Source: an uncultured Oscillospiraceae bacterium (GTDB taxonomy: Bacteria; Bacillota; Clostridia; Oscillospirales; Ruminococcaceae). From it: 17,314 nucleotides of DNA. Of the stretch, positions 5,446-13,695 are shown piece after piece. The notes beneath the pieces are model-generated. The model did no database searches and had not been told where the DNA came from. It saw only the letters and a list, made by a program, of their open reading frames with translations. The stretch covers positions 1 through 17,314 of the forward strand of contig UQSL01000040.1 in assembly GCA_900543705.1 (NCBI GenBank), given 5' to 3'. The stretch's first letter is position 1. Every line of letters starts with the position of its first letter. Position numbers and translations under genes: made by a program.

Positions 5446-8400
5446 CTATTTTGCAATCGTGATTGTCAGCTTTTCGCCATCGATCTCAATGGTCTTTTCC
5501 GTAAGCGGATTGGATAGTTCGCAAATGGTCGCTAAAGCCTCTTGCTCGATATTTGCCGTATACTTTTGAATGACAGAGCATACTGGCTCACTGGCGGCAA
5601 TGAACCCGATCTTTACTCGATCGGCCACCTCAAACCCTGCCTCTTTACGCAAAACCTGGCAGTTACGCAGAATTTCACGATAGATGCCTTCCGCTTTGAG
5701 TTCTGGGGTGATAGTAATGCACAAAGCCAGAGGATTTTCACCGGAAAGGCGCTTAATCCCCGGCTTATCTACCGTTGCTGAGGCCAAAATATCCGCGGAA
5801 AGCGTAAACTCTCCCAGTTTCAGCTCACCATTGGCTTTCAGCGAAGCAACCGCCTGCTGCATTTTCATTTCCGTCAGATTGCCAAGGAGCCCTTTCACGG
5901 TGTTGACATCCCCTTTGAGTACGCGTCCGGCTTTCCTGAAATCAAGAGATAAAACAGTATTGCCAAGGCTATCCCAATCGGAGATAATCGTAATCTCTTT
6001 TACATTCAGCTCATCCTTGATGGAGGAGGCGTATTTTTCGCAAATTGCCGACTGGGCCGCGTCAACATACAACACGGAAAGAGGCTGGCGAACTTTTATC
6101 TGGCTCTCGTTTCGGAGCTTCATGCCGCCTGCAATGATCTCACGAACGGATTTTACTTCATTCAGTAAGTCGGCGTCAACAGTCTCCGGCTTTGGAAAAT
6201 CGGATAAATGCACGGACAATTCCGCTTTTCCGAACCGTACAATCATCGTTTGCCAAATAGTTTCCGTCATAAAAGGAATGACAGGCGCCATTACTTGGCA
6301 AATCAGTTTCACCGCGTGATAGAGTGTGTTATAGGCCTTTTGCTTATCATCATCCATCGCGGTCTTCCAAAAACGACGGCGGCACAGCCGGACATACCAG
6401 TTCGAAACATCATCGACGCAAATCTCAAACTCCCGAATTAGTTCAGCGGTATTATAGTTCTCATAGCTTTTCACAGCTTTGGTGACAAAATCCTGCATAC
6501 GGCTATCCAGCCACCGGTCCGTCAGATTATCCGATTTTTCATCGGTTATCGTTGGATGATCCAACTCGGCATATGTCATGAAAAAGGTATAGATGTTCCA
6601 AAGACCCAGCAGTTTTCGACGGGCTTCGTCACCCAGATGATATCCGAAACGGACATCTGTTGAGGGGTTGGCGCCTGCATAAAGGTAACGAATTGTGTCA
6701 GCACCTATTTTTTCAGCGGCTTCATCGAAACGGATCATGTAACCGGATTTGTGGAACTTTGACCCGTCCTCCTGTACGACACTGCCGTGTGTCATAACCT
6801 GCTCATAGGGGGCTTTTCCTGTTAAGGTGACGCTCATAAACAACAGGGAATAAAACCAGAGGCGAATCTGCTCGTTCATCTCAATTACCCATTCAATTGG
6901 GAACCACTTTTCCCATTCTTCCCGATTGCTGAAATAGCCCAGCGTGGAAAAGGGAGTAATGCCAGCATCCAGCCAAACATCACCTACTTCCGGGATTCTC
7001 GATACGGTTTCCCCGCATTCGGGACATTTAATTGTGATTTCATCGATCCAGGGACGGTGCAATTCGGGTAGAGAATCCACTTTTTCGCCGCCCAATTCCC
7101 GCAGCTCTTCTTTTGAACCTACAACAGTCAAATGCCCACACTTACTGCAGTGATAAAAGGGCAAAGGAAGTCCGTAAAATCTTTTGCGGGAGATATTCCA
7201 ATCTCCCATATTAGCAAGCCAGTCCTGCATCCGTTTGCCGGCGAAAGGCGGGTTCCATTTTACTCCTTCCGCAGCTTTGATCAATTTGGGGCGGATCTCA
7301 TCGGTTTTAATAACCCAGGAACCGACAAGGCGGAACAGGACTTCATTTTTACAGCGCCAGCAAACCGGATAACTGTGCGTGTACTGGTGAGTCTTAAACA
7401 GTTTGCCCTGTTCCTTTAGTGCATCGAACACCAAAGGGGCGGCCTCACTGGCTGTTTTTCCGGCGAGAAAACCGTAATTATCAGGAAACTTTCCGGCCTC
7501 ATCGACGGGACAGATTTCAGCAAGGTTTTCTCTTTTGCCAAGTTCAAAGTCTTCAACACCGCAGCCGGGGGCAATGTGTACTACGCCGCTTCCTTCGTCT
7601 GCGGCGACTTCTTCCCATGCGACAATTCTATGCGGCAGATTCTTCTGGACATCCAAAAACGGGAAAAAGGTCTCATAAGTAAGGCCAACCAGTTCCTGGC
7701 CTTTCATAAATTTCATTACCTTGCGTTCGCCTTCGATCACAGAGAGGGCGGTTTTTGCAAGGACAAGAGGGCGAGAAGATTCCGGCAATTCCACAACCGC
7801 ATAGTCCAAGTCAGGATTTACCGCTAAGGCAACATTGGCGGAAAGAGTCCAGGGGGTAGTAGTCCATACCAAAATATCCAGGTCTTGTTCTTTCAACGGA
7901 AGCTTTGCAAACACAGCCGTATGGGTAACATCCTGATGGGAACCAGTCATTTCGTGTTCAGACAGAGACGTTCCGCATCGAGGGCACCAGGGCATTGGCT
8001 TATGAGACTGTGTGATCCATCCGTTTTTATGGCATACTTTAAGAAAATGCCAGATTGCGGTGATATTTTCGTCTGTATTCGTATAATAAGAATTATTCCA
8101 ATCCATCCACTGGCCCAGACGTTTTGCCTGTTGTGTAATAATACCGGAATACTTTTTCACACGTTCTACGCATCTGCGCGTAAAGTTTTCCGTGCCATAG
8201 TGTTCAATATCCTTTTTGTCCTGAAAGCCCAGTTCCTTTTCGACTTCCACTTCAACCCAGAGCCCCTGCGAATCAAACCCGTTGCGATATTGGCAGGAAT
8301 ATCCATTCATGGCTTTGTAGCGCAAAAAAATATCCTTAATACTGCGGCCCCAGGCATGATGGATTCCCATGGCATTATTTGCCGTAATCGGTCCATCGAG

Positions 8401-8511
8401 AAAGCGAAACGGTTTCCCGTCTTTGTTTTTTTCTCTCAACTTATCGAAGCAGGAATTTTCTTCCCAGAACGTGAGGATATCATGCTCATTTTTAATCAAA
8501 TTGTTATCCAT
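5446..8511 (-). CDS. ileS: Isoleucyl-tRNA synthetase, IleRS2 type with GxHH signature
   Basis: This 1021-aa class I synthetase charges tRNA-Ile. Most domains are recognisable. The catalytic segment is GPITANNAMGIHHAWGRSIK (residues 40-59). The CP1 editing domain carries WTTTPWTLSAN (216-226) and GSGVVHIAPGCGVEDF (307-322). DWNISRKRFYGLPLP is at 437-451, and a long tRNA-binding C-terminal region follows. The normal HIGH motif is GIHH at 49-52, with first and third positions exchanged, and KMSKS is KFHKS at 585-589. The editing-site His in APxHG appears as Cys. CxxC pairs at 176-179, 384-387, 456-459 and 496-499 may bind zinc. Organisation and motifs fit the eukaryote-like IleRS2 group, which resists mupirocin, and a GxHH subset is reported as hyper-resistant. 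The start has AAAGGA nine bases upstream. Expression is controlled by the T-box leader. Confidence 0.95.
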   Translation of the reverse strand: MDNNLIKNEHDILTFWEENSCFDKLREKNKDGKPFRFLDGPITANNAMGIHHAWGRSIKDIFLRYKAMNGYSCQYRNGFDSQGLWVEVEVEKELGFQDKKDIEHYGTENFTRRCVERVKKYSGIITQQAKRLGQWMDWNNSYYTNTDENITAIWHFLKVCHKNGWITQSHKPMPWCPRCGTSLSEHEMTGSHQDVTHTAVFAKLPLKEQDLDILVWTTTPWTLSANVALAVNPDLDYAVVELPESSRPLVLAKTALSVIEGERKVMKFMKGQELVGLTYETFFPFLDVQKNLPHRIVAWEEVAADEGSGVVHIAPGCGVEDFELGKRENLAEICPVDEAGKFPDNYGFLAGKTASEAAPLVFDALKEQGKLFKTHQYTHSYPVCWRCKNEVLFRLVGSWVIKTDEIRPKLIKAAEGVKWNPPFAGKRMQDWLANMGDWNISRKRFYGLPLPFYHCSKCGHLTVVGSKEELRELGGEKVDSLPELHRPWIDEITIKCPECGETVSRIPEVGDVWLDAGITPFSTLGYFSNREEWEKWFPIEWVIEMNEQIRLWFYSLLFMSVTLTGKAPYEQVMTHGSVVQEDGSKFHKSGYMIRFDEAAEKIGADTIRYLYAGANPSTDVRFGYHLGDEARRKLLGLWNIYTFFMTYAELDHPTITDEKSDNLTDRWLDSRMQDFVTKAVKSYENYNTAELIREFEICVDDVSNWYVRLCRRRFWKTAMDDDKQKAYNTLYHAVKLICQVMAPVIPFMTETIWQTMIVRFGKAELSVHLSDFPKPETVDADLLNEVKSVREIIAGGMKLRNESQIKVRQPLSVLYVDAAQSAICEKYASSIKDELNVKEITIISDWDSLGNTVLSLDFRKAGRVLKGDVNTVKGLLGNLTEMKMQQAVASLKANGELKLGEFTLSADILASATVDKPGIKRLSGENPLALCITITPELKAEGIYREILRNCQVLRKEAGFEVADRVKIGFIAASEPVCSVIQKYTANIEQEALATICELSNPLTEKTIEIDGEKLTITIAK

Positions 8512-8610
8512 TGCCGATTATCCTTTCCACTATTAATCTTGCTTGCAGTTCAAACATTAGTTATGAAGGTTTAAACCCCATATAATCATGGGATTTCAAA
8601 CAAACAGGGA

Positions 8611-8660
8611 CAAAATAAAAAACTTCCGTCCCAAAACGAAATATCGCATTGGGACGAAAG
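8611..8660 (-). terminator. T-box attenuator terminator
   Basis: CTTCCGTCCCAA (8623-8634) pairs with TTGGGACGAAAG (8649-8660), allowing one mismatch. A T run follows on the minus strand (complement of 8611-8622). This is the conditional terminator of the T-box switch. Confidence 0.9.
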
Positions 8661-8871
8661 TCATGCTTCCGCTGTACCACCCATTTTACACTATACTAGC
8701 ATATGCGCCCTTATTAACGGTAGGAAGCCGTCATACTCTACTTGATTACTCTTTCGGTATGCAACTCGGGAGTGATATTCAACTGATCCTTAATCGTACC
8801 GGGTTCGCACCTTTCCCGGCTCACTGGAGCTTTCAGGATAAGCTTACTGTCTCCGTCAAAGTCTTTTTTAT
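8611..8871 (-). promoter_or_regulatory. T-box riboswitch leader of ileS, Ile (AUC) specifier
   Basis: On the minus strand the T-box sequence TGGGTGGTACAGCGG (8669-8683) matches the conserved tRNA 3'-end-pairing motif. It is followed by a terminator hairpin. Upstream, a stem I region contains the AG-box-like GGAGACAGTAAG and a specifier context AATATCACTCC. The ATC at 8774-8776 is the probable specifier codon, matching isoleucine. Uncharged tRNA-Ile should favour the antiterminator and switch ileS on. The remaining leader to the start codon (8512-8610) contains no other element I can identify. Confidence 0.92.
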
Positions 8872-8900
8872 AATATATCACAAGAAAGAAATTTAAGCAA
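8872..8900 (-). promoter_or_regulatory. ileS promoter
   Basis: TTGCTT (8895-8900) and TATATT (8872-8877) are separated by 17 bases just before the T-box leader. The stretch 8901-9116 further right is AT-rich and holds no convincing gene. Confidence 0.6.
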
Positions 8901-9116
8901 CTATTCTGCACGTGATTCTTGTAATTATTTTTTTGCTCGAAGAAAATTTGCCGGCTCTTTTTTCTTCAATATGCAGTCGTCAGTAGGATTCATTTCTGCA
9001 ATGTTTGCATTTTCATCGGTAGGAATCGCATAATGTGTCAGAAGGATATGGTTATCATTTGATTGCAATAAAAAATAAATTTTTATGCAATACAATAGAT
9101 TTTTATCAGGCATCAA

Positions 9117-9140
9117 AAAAGCCTGCCAGAGGCAGGCTTT
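9117..9140. terminator. Terminator of the tautomerase gene
   Basis: GCCTGCC (9121-9127), a three-base AGA loop and GGCAGGC (9131-9137) are flanked by AAAAAA on the left and TTTT on the right. It works best for the minus-strand gene that ends six bases away, and may work in both directions. Confidence 0.9.
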
Positions 9141-9145
9141 TCACT

Positions 9146-9493
9146 TTAAAAATTTGCGTTGTTCCAGCCCCAGTCCATGGACGCCAGATACCGGACATAG
9201 ATATCTTTCGGGTCTACGCCGAGTTCCTTTTGGAAAAGCTCACATACGGCTTTGGTCATCTTCTGAGAGCCTTCTGAGTCAACTTTGTTCCCGAATACTT
9301 TCACTTCCACGATCGCCATTGGACGGCCGGATTCCCCATGGAACCAGATGCGGCAGTTGTCCTCCAAAGTAACCATCAGCCATTGCTCTGTCTTCTCAGG
9401 CAGGAATGTGATGGCCTTTCCAAGTTCATGTTTGATTTTCTCCGCTTTTTCAGCATTTACAGTTGTATTTGTCTTTATTTGAACGCAAGGCAT
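9146..9493 (-). CDS. MIF-like tautomerase
   Basis: This 115-aa protein belongs to the macrophage migration inhibitory factor branch of the tautomerase superfamily. The C-terminal GWNNANF closely matches the GWNNSTF ending of animal MIF, and DIYVRY aligns with its RVYINYY. The family's catalytic residue is Pro-1, exposed by Met removal. The ATG at 9493 (MPCVQIKTN) gives exactly that, and AAGGAG lies ten bases upstream. The in-frame ATG at 9502 is one base from AAGGAGA and would bury the proline. A Lys at position 33 fits MIF Lys-32, whereas the Asn-97 position appears as Arg. The human CALC redox motif is absent (PMAIV here). Expected activity is keto-enol tautomerisation of phenylpyruvate-like compounds; the real substrate is unknown. 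It is divergent from the ROK gene. Confidence 0.9.
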   Translation of the reverse strand: MPCVQIKTNTTVNAEKAEKIKHELGKAITFLPEKTEQWLMVTLEDNCRIWFHGESGRPMAIVEVKVFGNKVDSEGSQKMTKAVCELFQKELGVDPKDIYVRYLASMDWGWNNANF

Positions 9494-9576
9494 ATTCTGC
9501 ATTCTCCTTTGCTTTTTCTAATTTTTCCATCCCAGCAGGAAAACCGGAAAGGATGGTATTTTTCCTACAGCTATAT

Positions 9577-9582
9577 TATAAT
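9577..9582 (+). promoter_or_regulatory. Candidate -10 box for the ROK gene
   Basis: A TATAAT lies 43 bases before the start codon within a 132-base divergent intergenic region. No good -35 is seen at the usual spacing, so the promoter is weak or activator-dependent. Confidence 0.35.
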
Positions 9583-9625
9583 AACATACATAACAACGAT
9601 TGTCGAAAGAAAAGAGTGTTCCCTC

Positions 9626-10831
9626 ATGAAAATTACCCAGACAAAGGATATCCGTACCGCCAACCGCTGGGAAATTATCAAGCAGGTTCTCCATAACTAC
9701 CCCATCAGCCGAGTGGATATCTGTAACCTGACCGGATTGAACAAGGCAACTGTCTCCACAATTGTCAAGGAATGGATTGACGCAGGACTGCTCAAAGAGA
9801 CAGAACGCGGAACCTCAGCCAGCGGAAGGCGCCCGATTTTACTTGAGCCGCTCCTCGATGTGGGTTATGCCGTCGCTCTGGATATTGATATCCGCAATGT
9901 CAGGGCGATTTTGACCGACCTTTCCGGGGAAAACATCCTTTCCAGAAACCAGTTTTCCATTCAAAACACGGCTTTCCCTTCTGTTTACGAACAGATCTGC
10001 CGCTGTCTGGACGAACTGCTCAAAGACCAGCCATCTGTGCGCTATGGCCTGGTCGGAATCGGTGTCTCCGTACACGGCATCGTCGATTTATCCGGGCTTA
10101 TCCGGTTTGTCCCAAGCCTTGGATGGAGAAATATTGATATCTGCACCCTGCTCAGAGAACGGTATCATGTTCCAGTCTGTATCGACAACGACGGAAATCT
10201 CGCCGCCATTGCTCAACAGAACATCGAAAGGAACACCTTTGATTTAAACGACGGCCAGTCGGCTAAAACCCCTTATCAGAGCCTTGCCGTGGTCAATATC
10301 AGCGATTCCATCTCAGCAGGATTAATTACCAATGGGGAACTGATGCGGGGGTACCATGGTTTCGCAAACGCCATCGGGCACCATACCATCAATTTTGATG
10401 AACCGATACAGTGCCACTGCGGAAAGTTCGGCTGCTGGGAACAGTACTGTTCAGACCGAGCAGTCATCGCCCATGCCAACACCTTACTGGAAAAGCCTAT
10501 CCACAGCATTCAGGAATTAGTAATATTGATTCAGCACCAAGACCCTTCCGCAAAGCAGGTGCTTGACCGCTTCCTCTCCAATCTGGCAGTTGGGCTTACC
10601 AACATCATCTTTATTTTTGACTGCGAAGCCATTGCCATCAGCTCTGAGCTTTTGAATTCCCTGCCCTATTATCTACCCGAAGTCCTGCGCAGAATGATTC
10701 TCCCCATCACCCATTCCGAGCAGGTGATGCTCTCCTGTCTTGGGAAAAATGGGGCGATTCTCGGGGCTGCAAGCCAGACGATTGAGCATTTTTTCCGAGA
10801 ATCCGCTTCTTCCGAGTCATCCGCATCCTGA
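9626..10831 (+). CDS. ROK-family transcriptional repressor (XylR/NagC-like)
   Basis: This 401-aa regulator has an N-terminal winged HTH (about residues 13-65, including ISRVDICNLTGLNKATVSTI). A ROK sugar-kinase-like domain follows. The zinc motif CHCGKFGCWE (263-272) and GHH (251-253) identify the ROK family. The phosphate-loop DxGGT is degraded to DIDIRN, and the usual Glu before GH in AGEIGH is Ala (ANAIGH). Kinase activity is therefore unlikely, in keeping with a ligand-sensing repressor. The ATG at 9626 is chosen because MKITQTKDIR is typical of the family start; only a weak ribosome site (AAAGAG) precedes it. It is convergent to the permease-reductase operon and divergent from the tautomerase. 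I infer it controls the operon. Confidence 0.9.
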   Translation: MKITQTKDIRTANRWEIIKQVLHNYPISRVDICNLTGLNKATVSTIVKEWIDAGLLKETERGTSASGRRPILLEPLLDVGYAVALDIDIRNVRAILTDLSGENILSRNQFSIQNTAFPSVYEQICRCLDELLKDQPSVRYGLVGIGVSVHGIVDLSGLIRFVPSLGWRNIDICTLLRERYHVPVCIDNDGNLAAIAQQNIERNTFDLNDGQSAKTPYQSLAVVNISDSISAGLITNGELMRGYHGFANAIGHHTINFDEPIQCHCGKFGCWEQYCSDRAVIAHANTLLEKPIHSIQELVILIQHQDPSAKQVLDRFLSNLAVGLTNIIFIFDCEAIAISSELLNSLPYYLPEVLRRMILPITHSEQVMLSCLGKNGAILGAASQTIEHFFRESASSESSAS

Positions 10832-10844
10832 TATCCTTTGATGA

Positions 10845-10876
10845 AAAAAGGAGGAGCCGAAACAGGCTCCTCTTTT
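10845..10876. terminator. Bidirectional terminator between ROK gene and operon
   Basis: GAGGAGCC (10851-10858) pairs with GGCTCCTC (10865-10872) around GAAACA. A-rich DNA lies to the left and TTTT to the right. It sits between two convergent gene ends at 10831 and 10937. Confidence 0.9.
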
Positions 10877-10936
10877 GATACCTTACAATCAGGGGAGGAA
10901 CGCTTCAAGAGCCAGCTATGATTCCCCCAAAAATTA

Positions 10937-11887
10937 TTAATCGTACAGCAGTTTGTGGCGGAAATAGAAGAAGTGGTCGCTGTGACTGTGGATGGAGAGA
11001 ACCCTGGTATGCGGATGATCTTTGGAACCAAACTCTTTTCCAAATTTTCCGATGGTCAGGGCCTGCCCGCCGACATAAATGCAGGAGTAATTGAAAAACA
11101 GCTCGTCCATCATCTTCTGGGAAACCAGATAGTGCATATAGGACGGGGTCTCCACCAGCAGGCGGTCAATTCCAAAGCGCTTGAGGATATACAGAGCCAC
11201 CTTGGAATCCGGCGCCGTATCTCCTGTGCCGATAACCAGGACCTTGTCTGAATTTTCCTTCATCTTTACAATCAGCTCGTCCGTGACTTCTTCCACAGAG
11301 GAGGCGGTGACGACAAAGTACTCATTTTTGATTTCCTTTTCCACCAGTTCCACACCTTTTTTCGAGGTGCTGATCATGACCGGGACTTCCGGGGTATTGA
11401 ACAGAACATGGTCAAACGGGATATCCGTAGCATCCAGAGAAGTGATGATATTCCAGGGAACCGGGTTCTTGCCGGCCTCGATGCGCATATCTTCCATATC
11501 CTGGTCAAAGACATGACAGGTATAATCGTGCTCGGCGTTCATGGTGCCGGCACCTAACATAACGCCATCGGAAACCGCTCGCAGCATATTGAGGATGAAC
11601 CAGTCGGTATCTGCGCCGGCCGCGTCATATTTGTTGAGCTTTGCAATCAGCGGGCCCTGCGGGGCGTCGGTAAAAGCAATTCTCCCATCAATGGAAGTAA
11701 CCAGGGAGGTGTAAGTACAGGGACGGTCTTCATGAAGTTCTGCAAACTTCAAATCCCCATAAATGCTGCGGATTTTGTCACAGCTAAGGGTTTCTACCGA
11801 GCAGTTGTCCAGTTCCTTGCTGGCATAAATGCGCTCCACCTTCAAGCGGTCTACATCAAAAGGCATTTTAAACAGAGATGTTGCCAT
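10937..11887 (-). CDS. RibD C-terminal/DHFR-fold reductase
   Basis: The 316-aa protein carries the RibD_C (dihydrofolate-reductase-like) fold, whose members reduce the ribosylamino group of a riboflavin precursor, or folate-like rings, with NADPH. Supporting motifs are YTSLVTSIDGRIA (about residues 59-71; family xSxDGxIA), GVMLGAGTM, VLVIGTG and LLVETPSYMHYLVSQKMMDE. The last corresponds to the EGGPxL...DE segment, with EGGP altered to ETPS. It lacks a deaminase domain, so it is not a full RibD. About 55 extra residues at the N-terminus make it longer than usual stand-alone members (roughly 220 aa). The start has AAAGGAGG eight bases upstream, overlapping the stop of the SDR gene. It is the last gene of the operon; its substrate is unknown. 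Confidence 0.85.
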   Translation of the reverse strand: MATSLFKMPFDVDRLKVERIYASKELDNCSVETLSCDKIRSIYGDLKFAELHEDRPCTYTSLVTSIDGRIAFTDAPQGPLIAKLNKYDAAGADTDWFILNMLRAVSDGVMLGAGTMNAEHDYTCHVFDQDMEDMRIEAGKNPVPWNIITSLDATDIPFDHVLFNTPEVPVMISTSKKGVELVEKEIKNEYFVVTASSVEEVTDELIVKMKENSDKVLVIGTGDTAPDSKVALYILKRFGIDRLLVETPSYMHYLVSQKMMDELFFNYSCIYVGGQALTIGKFGKEFGSKDHPHTRVLSIHSHSDHFFYFRHKLLYD

Positions 11888-11901
11888 AGATTCGTCCTCC
11901 T

Positions 11902-12633
11902 TTAAATTAAGCTTCCGCCGCAGACGTTCATAATCTCGCCGGTGATAAAGCCGCTTTCCTCGCTGGAAAGGAATTTGACAGCGTTCGCCATATCAGAGAC
12001 TTTACCCATCTTGTGCAGCGGATACAGGGAGGCATAGGATTCTTCCAACGCCTTCGGATCGTCAGCCTCTTCAAAGCGCTGCTCAATCATCGGAGTGCGG
12101 ACAAGGCCCGGAAGGACGCAGTTGACACGGATATCCGGAGCATATTCGAGTGCAATACACTTGGTGAGCATGATCACTCCGGCTTTGGACGGGCAATAGC
12201 CGATTCTCTCGGGAATCGGACGGACGCCGAGGTCAGAACCAATGGTGACAATGGAAGCGCCCTCCTGCTTTTTCAGTTTCGGCACAGCGGCTTTGCACAT
12301 ATTGAACACGCCGCCGAGGTTGATGGAAATCTCCCTCATAAAGGTCTCATAAGAGGTATTTTCCAGGGAGCCAATAAAGGTGACGCCTGCGCAGCAGACC
12401 AGCTTGTCCACCTTGCCAAAGGCTTCCACTGCCTTTGCAACAACATTCTGAGCCTGCTCAAAATGGGTCAGGTCAGCCTGTACATAGACGGCGTTGCTGT
12501 CCTCAATTTTCATAGCGGGTTCGATGCCGCAGCCGACGACTTTTGCGCCTTCGGATAAAAACATCTTTGCAACGCCTTCGCCGATGCCGGAGCTTGCCCC
12601 GGTGACGATAACAACTTTATTCTCAAATTTCAT
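11902..12633 (-). CDS. Short-chain dehydrogenase/reductase (SDR)
   Basis: This is a 243-aa classical SDR. The cofactor motif TGASSGIG (11-18), catalytic Asn105, Ser133 and Tyr146-x3-Lys150 are all present. The usual NNAG is CCAG, and the C-terminus GGSLI is typical of FabG-like members. It should oxidise or reduce a hydroxyl or carbonyl group with NAD(P). Specificity cannot be read from the sequence. The start has AGGAAGG seven bases upstream. Its stop overlaps the ribosome site of the DHFR-fold reductase gene, 14 bases before that start, so the two are probably translationally coupled and may act in sequence. FabG itself is unlikely given the setting. Confidence 0.92.
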   Translation of the reverse strand: MKFENKVVIVTGASSGIGEGVAKMFLSEGAKVVGCGIEPAMKIEDSNAVYVQADLTHFEQAQNVVAKAVEAFGKVDKLVCCAGVTFIGSLENTSYETFMREISINLGGVFNMCKAAVPKLKKQEGASIVTIGSDLGVRPIPERIGYCPSKAGVIMLTKCIALEYAPDIRVNCVLPGLVRTPMIEQRFEEADDPKALEESYASLYPLHKMGKVSDMANAVKFLSSEESGFITGEIMNVCGGSLI

Positions 12634-12657
12634 AGGTGTTCCTTCCTTTCCCAGAGC

Positions 12658-13038
12658 TTAGATACGTTCAAAGCGGCTGTAACGGTGAATGCCAAAATTC
12701 TCCTCGTTCTGCACACAACGGGTCAGCTTGTACGGATGCTGGAATTTGGACTCAAAGCGTGCAATCAGGGCAGCTTGAAAATCCTTATCGTCAACTTTTC
12801 TCCAGCTCTCAAGGCTCTCCCATACAAAGATGAAGTGCATTTCGCCCGGCTTATTGTCGTTGACCCAAACCTCTTTGTACAAAAACGGGATATGGTCGAA
12901 CAGATCACTCTCCGCCTCACCCAGGGTCCAGACCTCGTGGTCGACTTCCAAAAACTCCTGGACAAATTCCGGAGCGGTCTCAAAAACCAGATGCTCTACT
13001 GGATAATGTTCGCCTTTTACATAAGTGTAACCCTGCAT
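12658..13038 (-). CDS. TIGR03792-like small protein
   Basis: This is a 126-aa soluble protein. The segment VEHLVFETAPEFVQEFLEVD, then EVWT, FLYKEVWVN and FIFVWESLESW resembles the TIGR03792 conserved family, which has a dimeric alpha-beta barrel-like (ABM-type) fold and no assigned function. I chose the ATG at 13038 because AAGGAGG lies eight bases upstream. The in-frame ATG at 13065 would place that site inside the gene. Small ABM-fold proteins often act as monooxygenases, isomerases or lyases on aromatic or polyketide-like compounds, so a role in the operon's pathway is plausible but unproven. It lies 24 bases before the SDR gene. Confidence 0.75.
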   Translation of the reverse strand: MQGYTYVKGEHYPVEHLVFETAPEFVQEFLEVDHEVWTLGEAESDLFDHIPFLYKEVWVNDNKPGEMHFIFVWESLESWRKVDDKDFQAALIARFESKFQHPYKLTRCVQNEENFGIHRYSRFERI

Positions 13039-13096
13039 AATAATTTCCTCCTTATAAAGTATCATTATTTTTTATAATTGGAATGGTTTTCATTCC

Positions 13097-13666
13097 CTAT
13101 TTTGCTTCATATGCCGCTTTCATCTTTTCGGCTAGCTCTACGACCTGCTGTGCAATATCTGGGCGAGTCTCCAGAGAATCACGGTCACTGTTAGGCAGAC
13201 ATACCTCTCCAAGGCATTCCGTACTCAAGTCATTCAGTAGGTTCTTAAGAACCAGTTCGCCGCCCAAAAACTGGTTTGGAAAGCTCGGTGCGCCTCCGAC
13301 CATCAGGATTGCGCCTTTACGCAGAGGCTTTTCCGGCATATCGTTTCTCACATGGCCAGCCCAGTAGACCTGGAAACGGTCGATAAGGGTTTTCATTTTT
13401 CCAGTGACAGAGTGGAAATACATGGGAGAGGCCAGGACTATGTTATCCGCCTCTTCCAGCTTCTGATAAATTTCCTGCATACCGTCTTTGATGGCGCACT
13501 CTTTTTTCTTCCAGCAATAGCGGCAATCAACGCAGGGACCAACATTTTTGACACGATAAGCGTCGATAATCTCATACTCGCCTCCAAGCGTGTCCAAAAA
13601 CAGTTTTACCATCTGGTTGGTGTGGCCCTTACGGCGGGCAGCACCGGTAATTACGAGTGTTTTCAT
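13097..13666 (-). CDS. Iron-sulfur-type flavoprotein / NADPH-dependent FMN reductase
   Basis: The 189-aa protein has a flavodoxin-like fold. MKTLVITGAARRKGHTNQMV forms the FMN phosphate-binding start, and ASPMYFHSVTGKMKTLIDR (79-97) is the conserved isoalloxazine segment. A compact cysteine motif, C45-x2-C48-x2-C51-x5-C57, matches the spacing that binds a [4Fe-4S] cluster in archaeal Isf proteins. That cluster role is inference; many such proteins are annotated simply as NAD(P)H oxidoreductases. The ATG at 13666 is chosen because GGAGG lies eight bases upstream; the two alternatives just before it overlap that site. It probably supplies electrons to, or is one of, the reductases of this operon. 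A 58-base gap separates it from the TIGR03792-like gene. Confidence 0.85.
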   Translation of the reverse strand: MKTLVITGAARRKGHTNQMVKLFLDTLGGEYEIIDAYRVKNVGPCVDCRYCWKKKECAIKDGMQEIYQKLEEADNIVLASPMYFHSVTGKMKTLIDRFQVYWAGHVRNDMPEKPLRKGAILMVGGAPSFPNQFLGGELVLKNLLNDLSTECLGEVCLPNSDRDSLETRPDIAQQVVELAEKMKAAYEAK

Positions 13667-13695
13667 TTTCATTGCCTCCAAAATAATTTTAAAGA

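Noticed and set aside
5684..8574. Several long plus-strand open frames opposite ileS (up to 229 codons)
   Set aside because: They are antisense shadows of a securely identified synthetase gene, without ribosome sites or family motifs.
8925..9116. Minus-strand 63-codon frame between the tautomerase terminator and the ileS promoter
   Set aside because: Its start lies in the terminator's T run without a ribosome site. The middle (HYAIPTDENANIAEMNPTDD) looks somewhat protein-like, so a gene remnant is possible, but I cannot support a gene.
12013..12558. 181-codon plus-strand frame opposite the SDR gene
   Set aside because: It is a shadow of a gene with all SDR catalytic motifs, and has no start signals.
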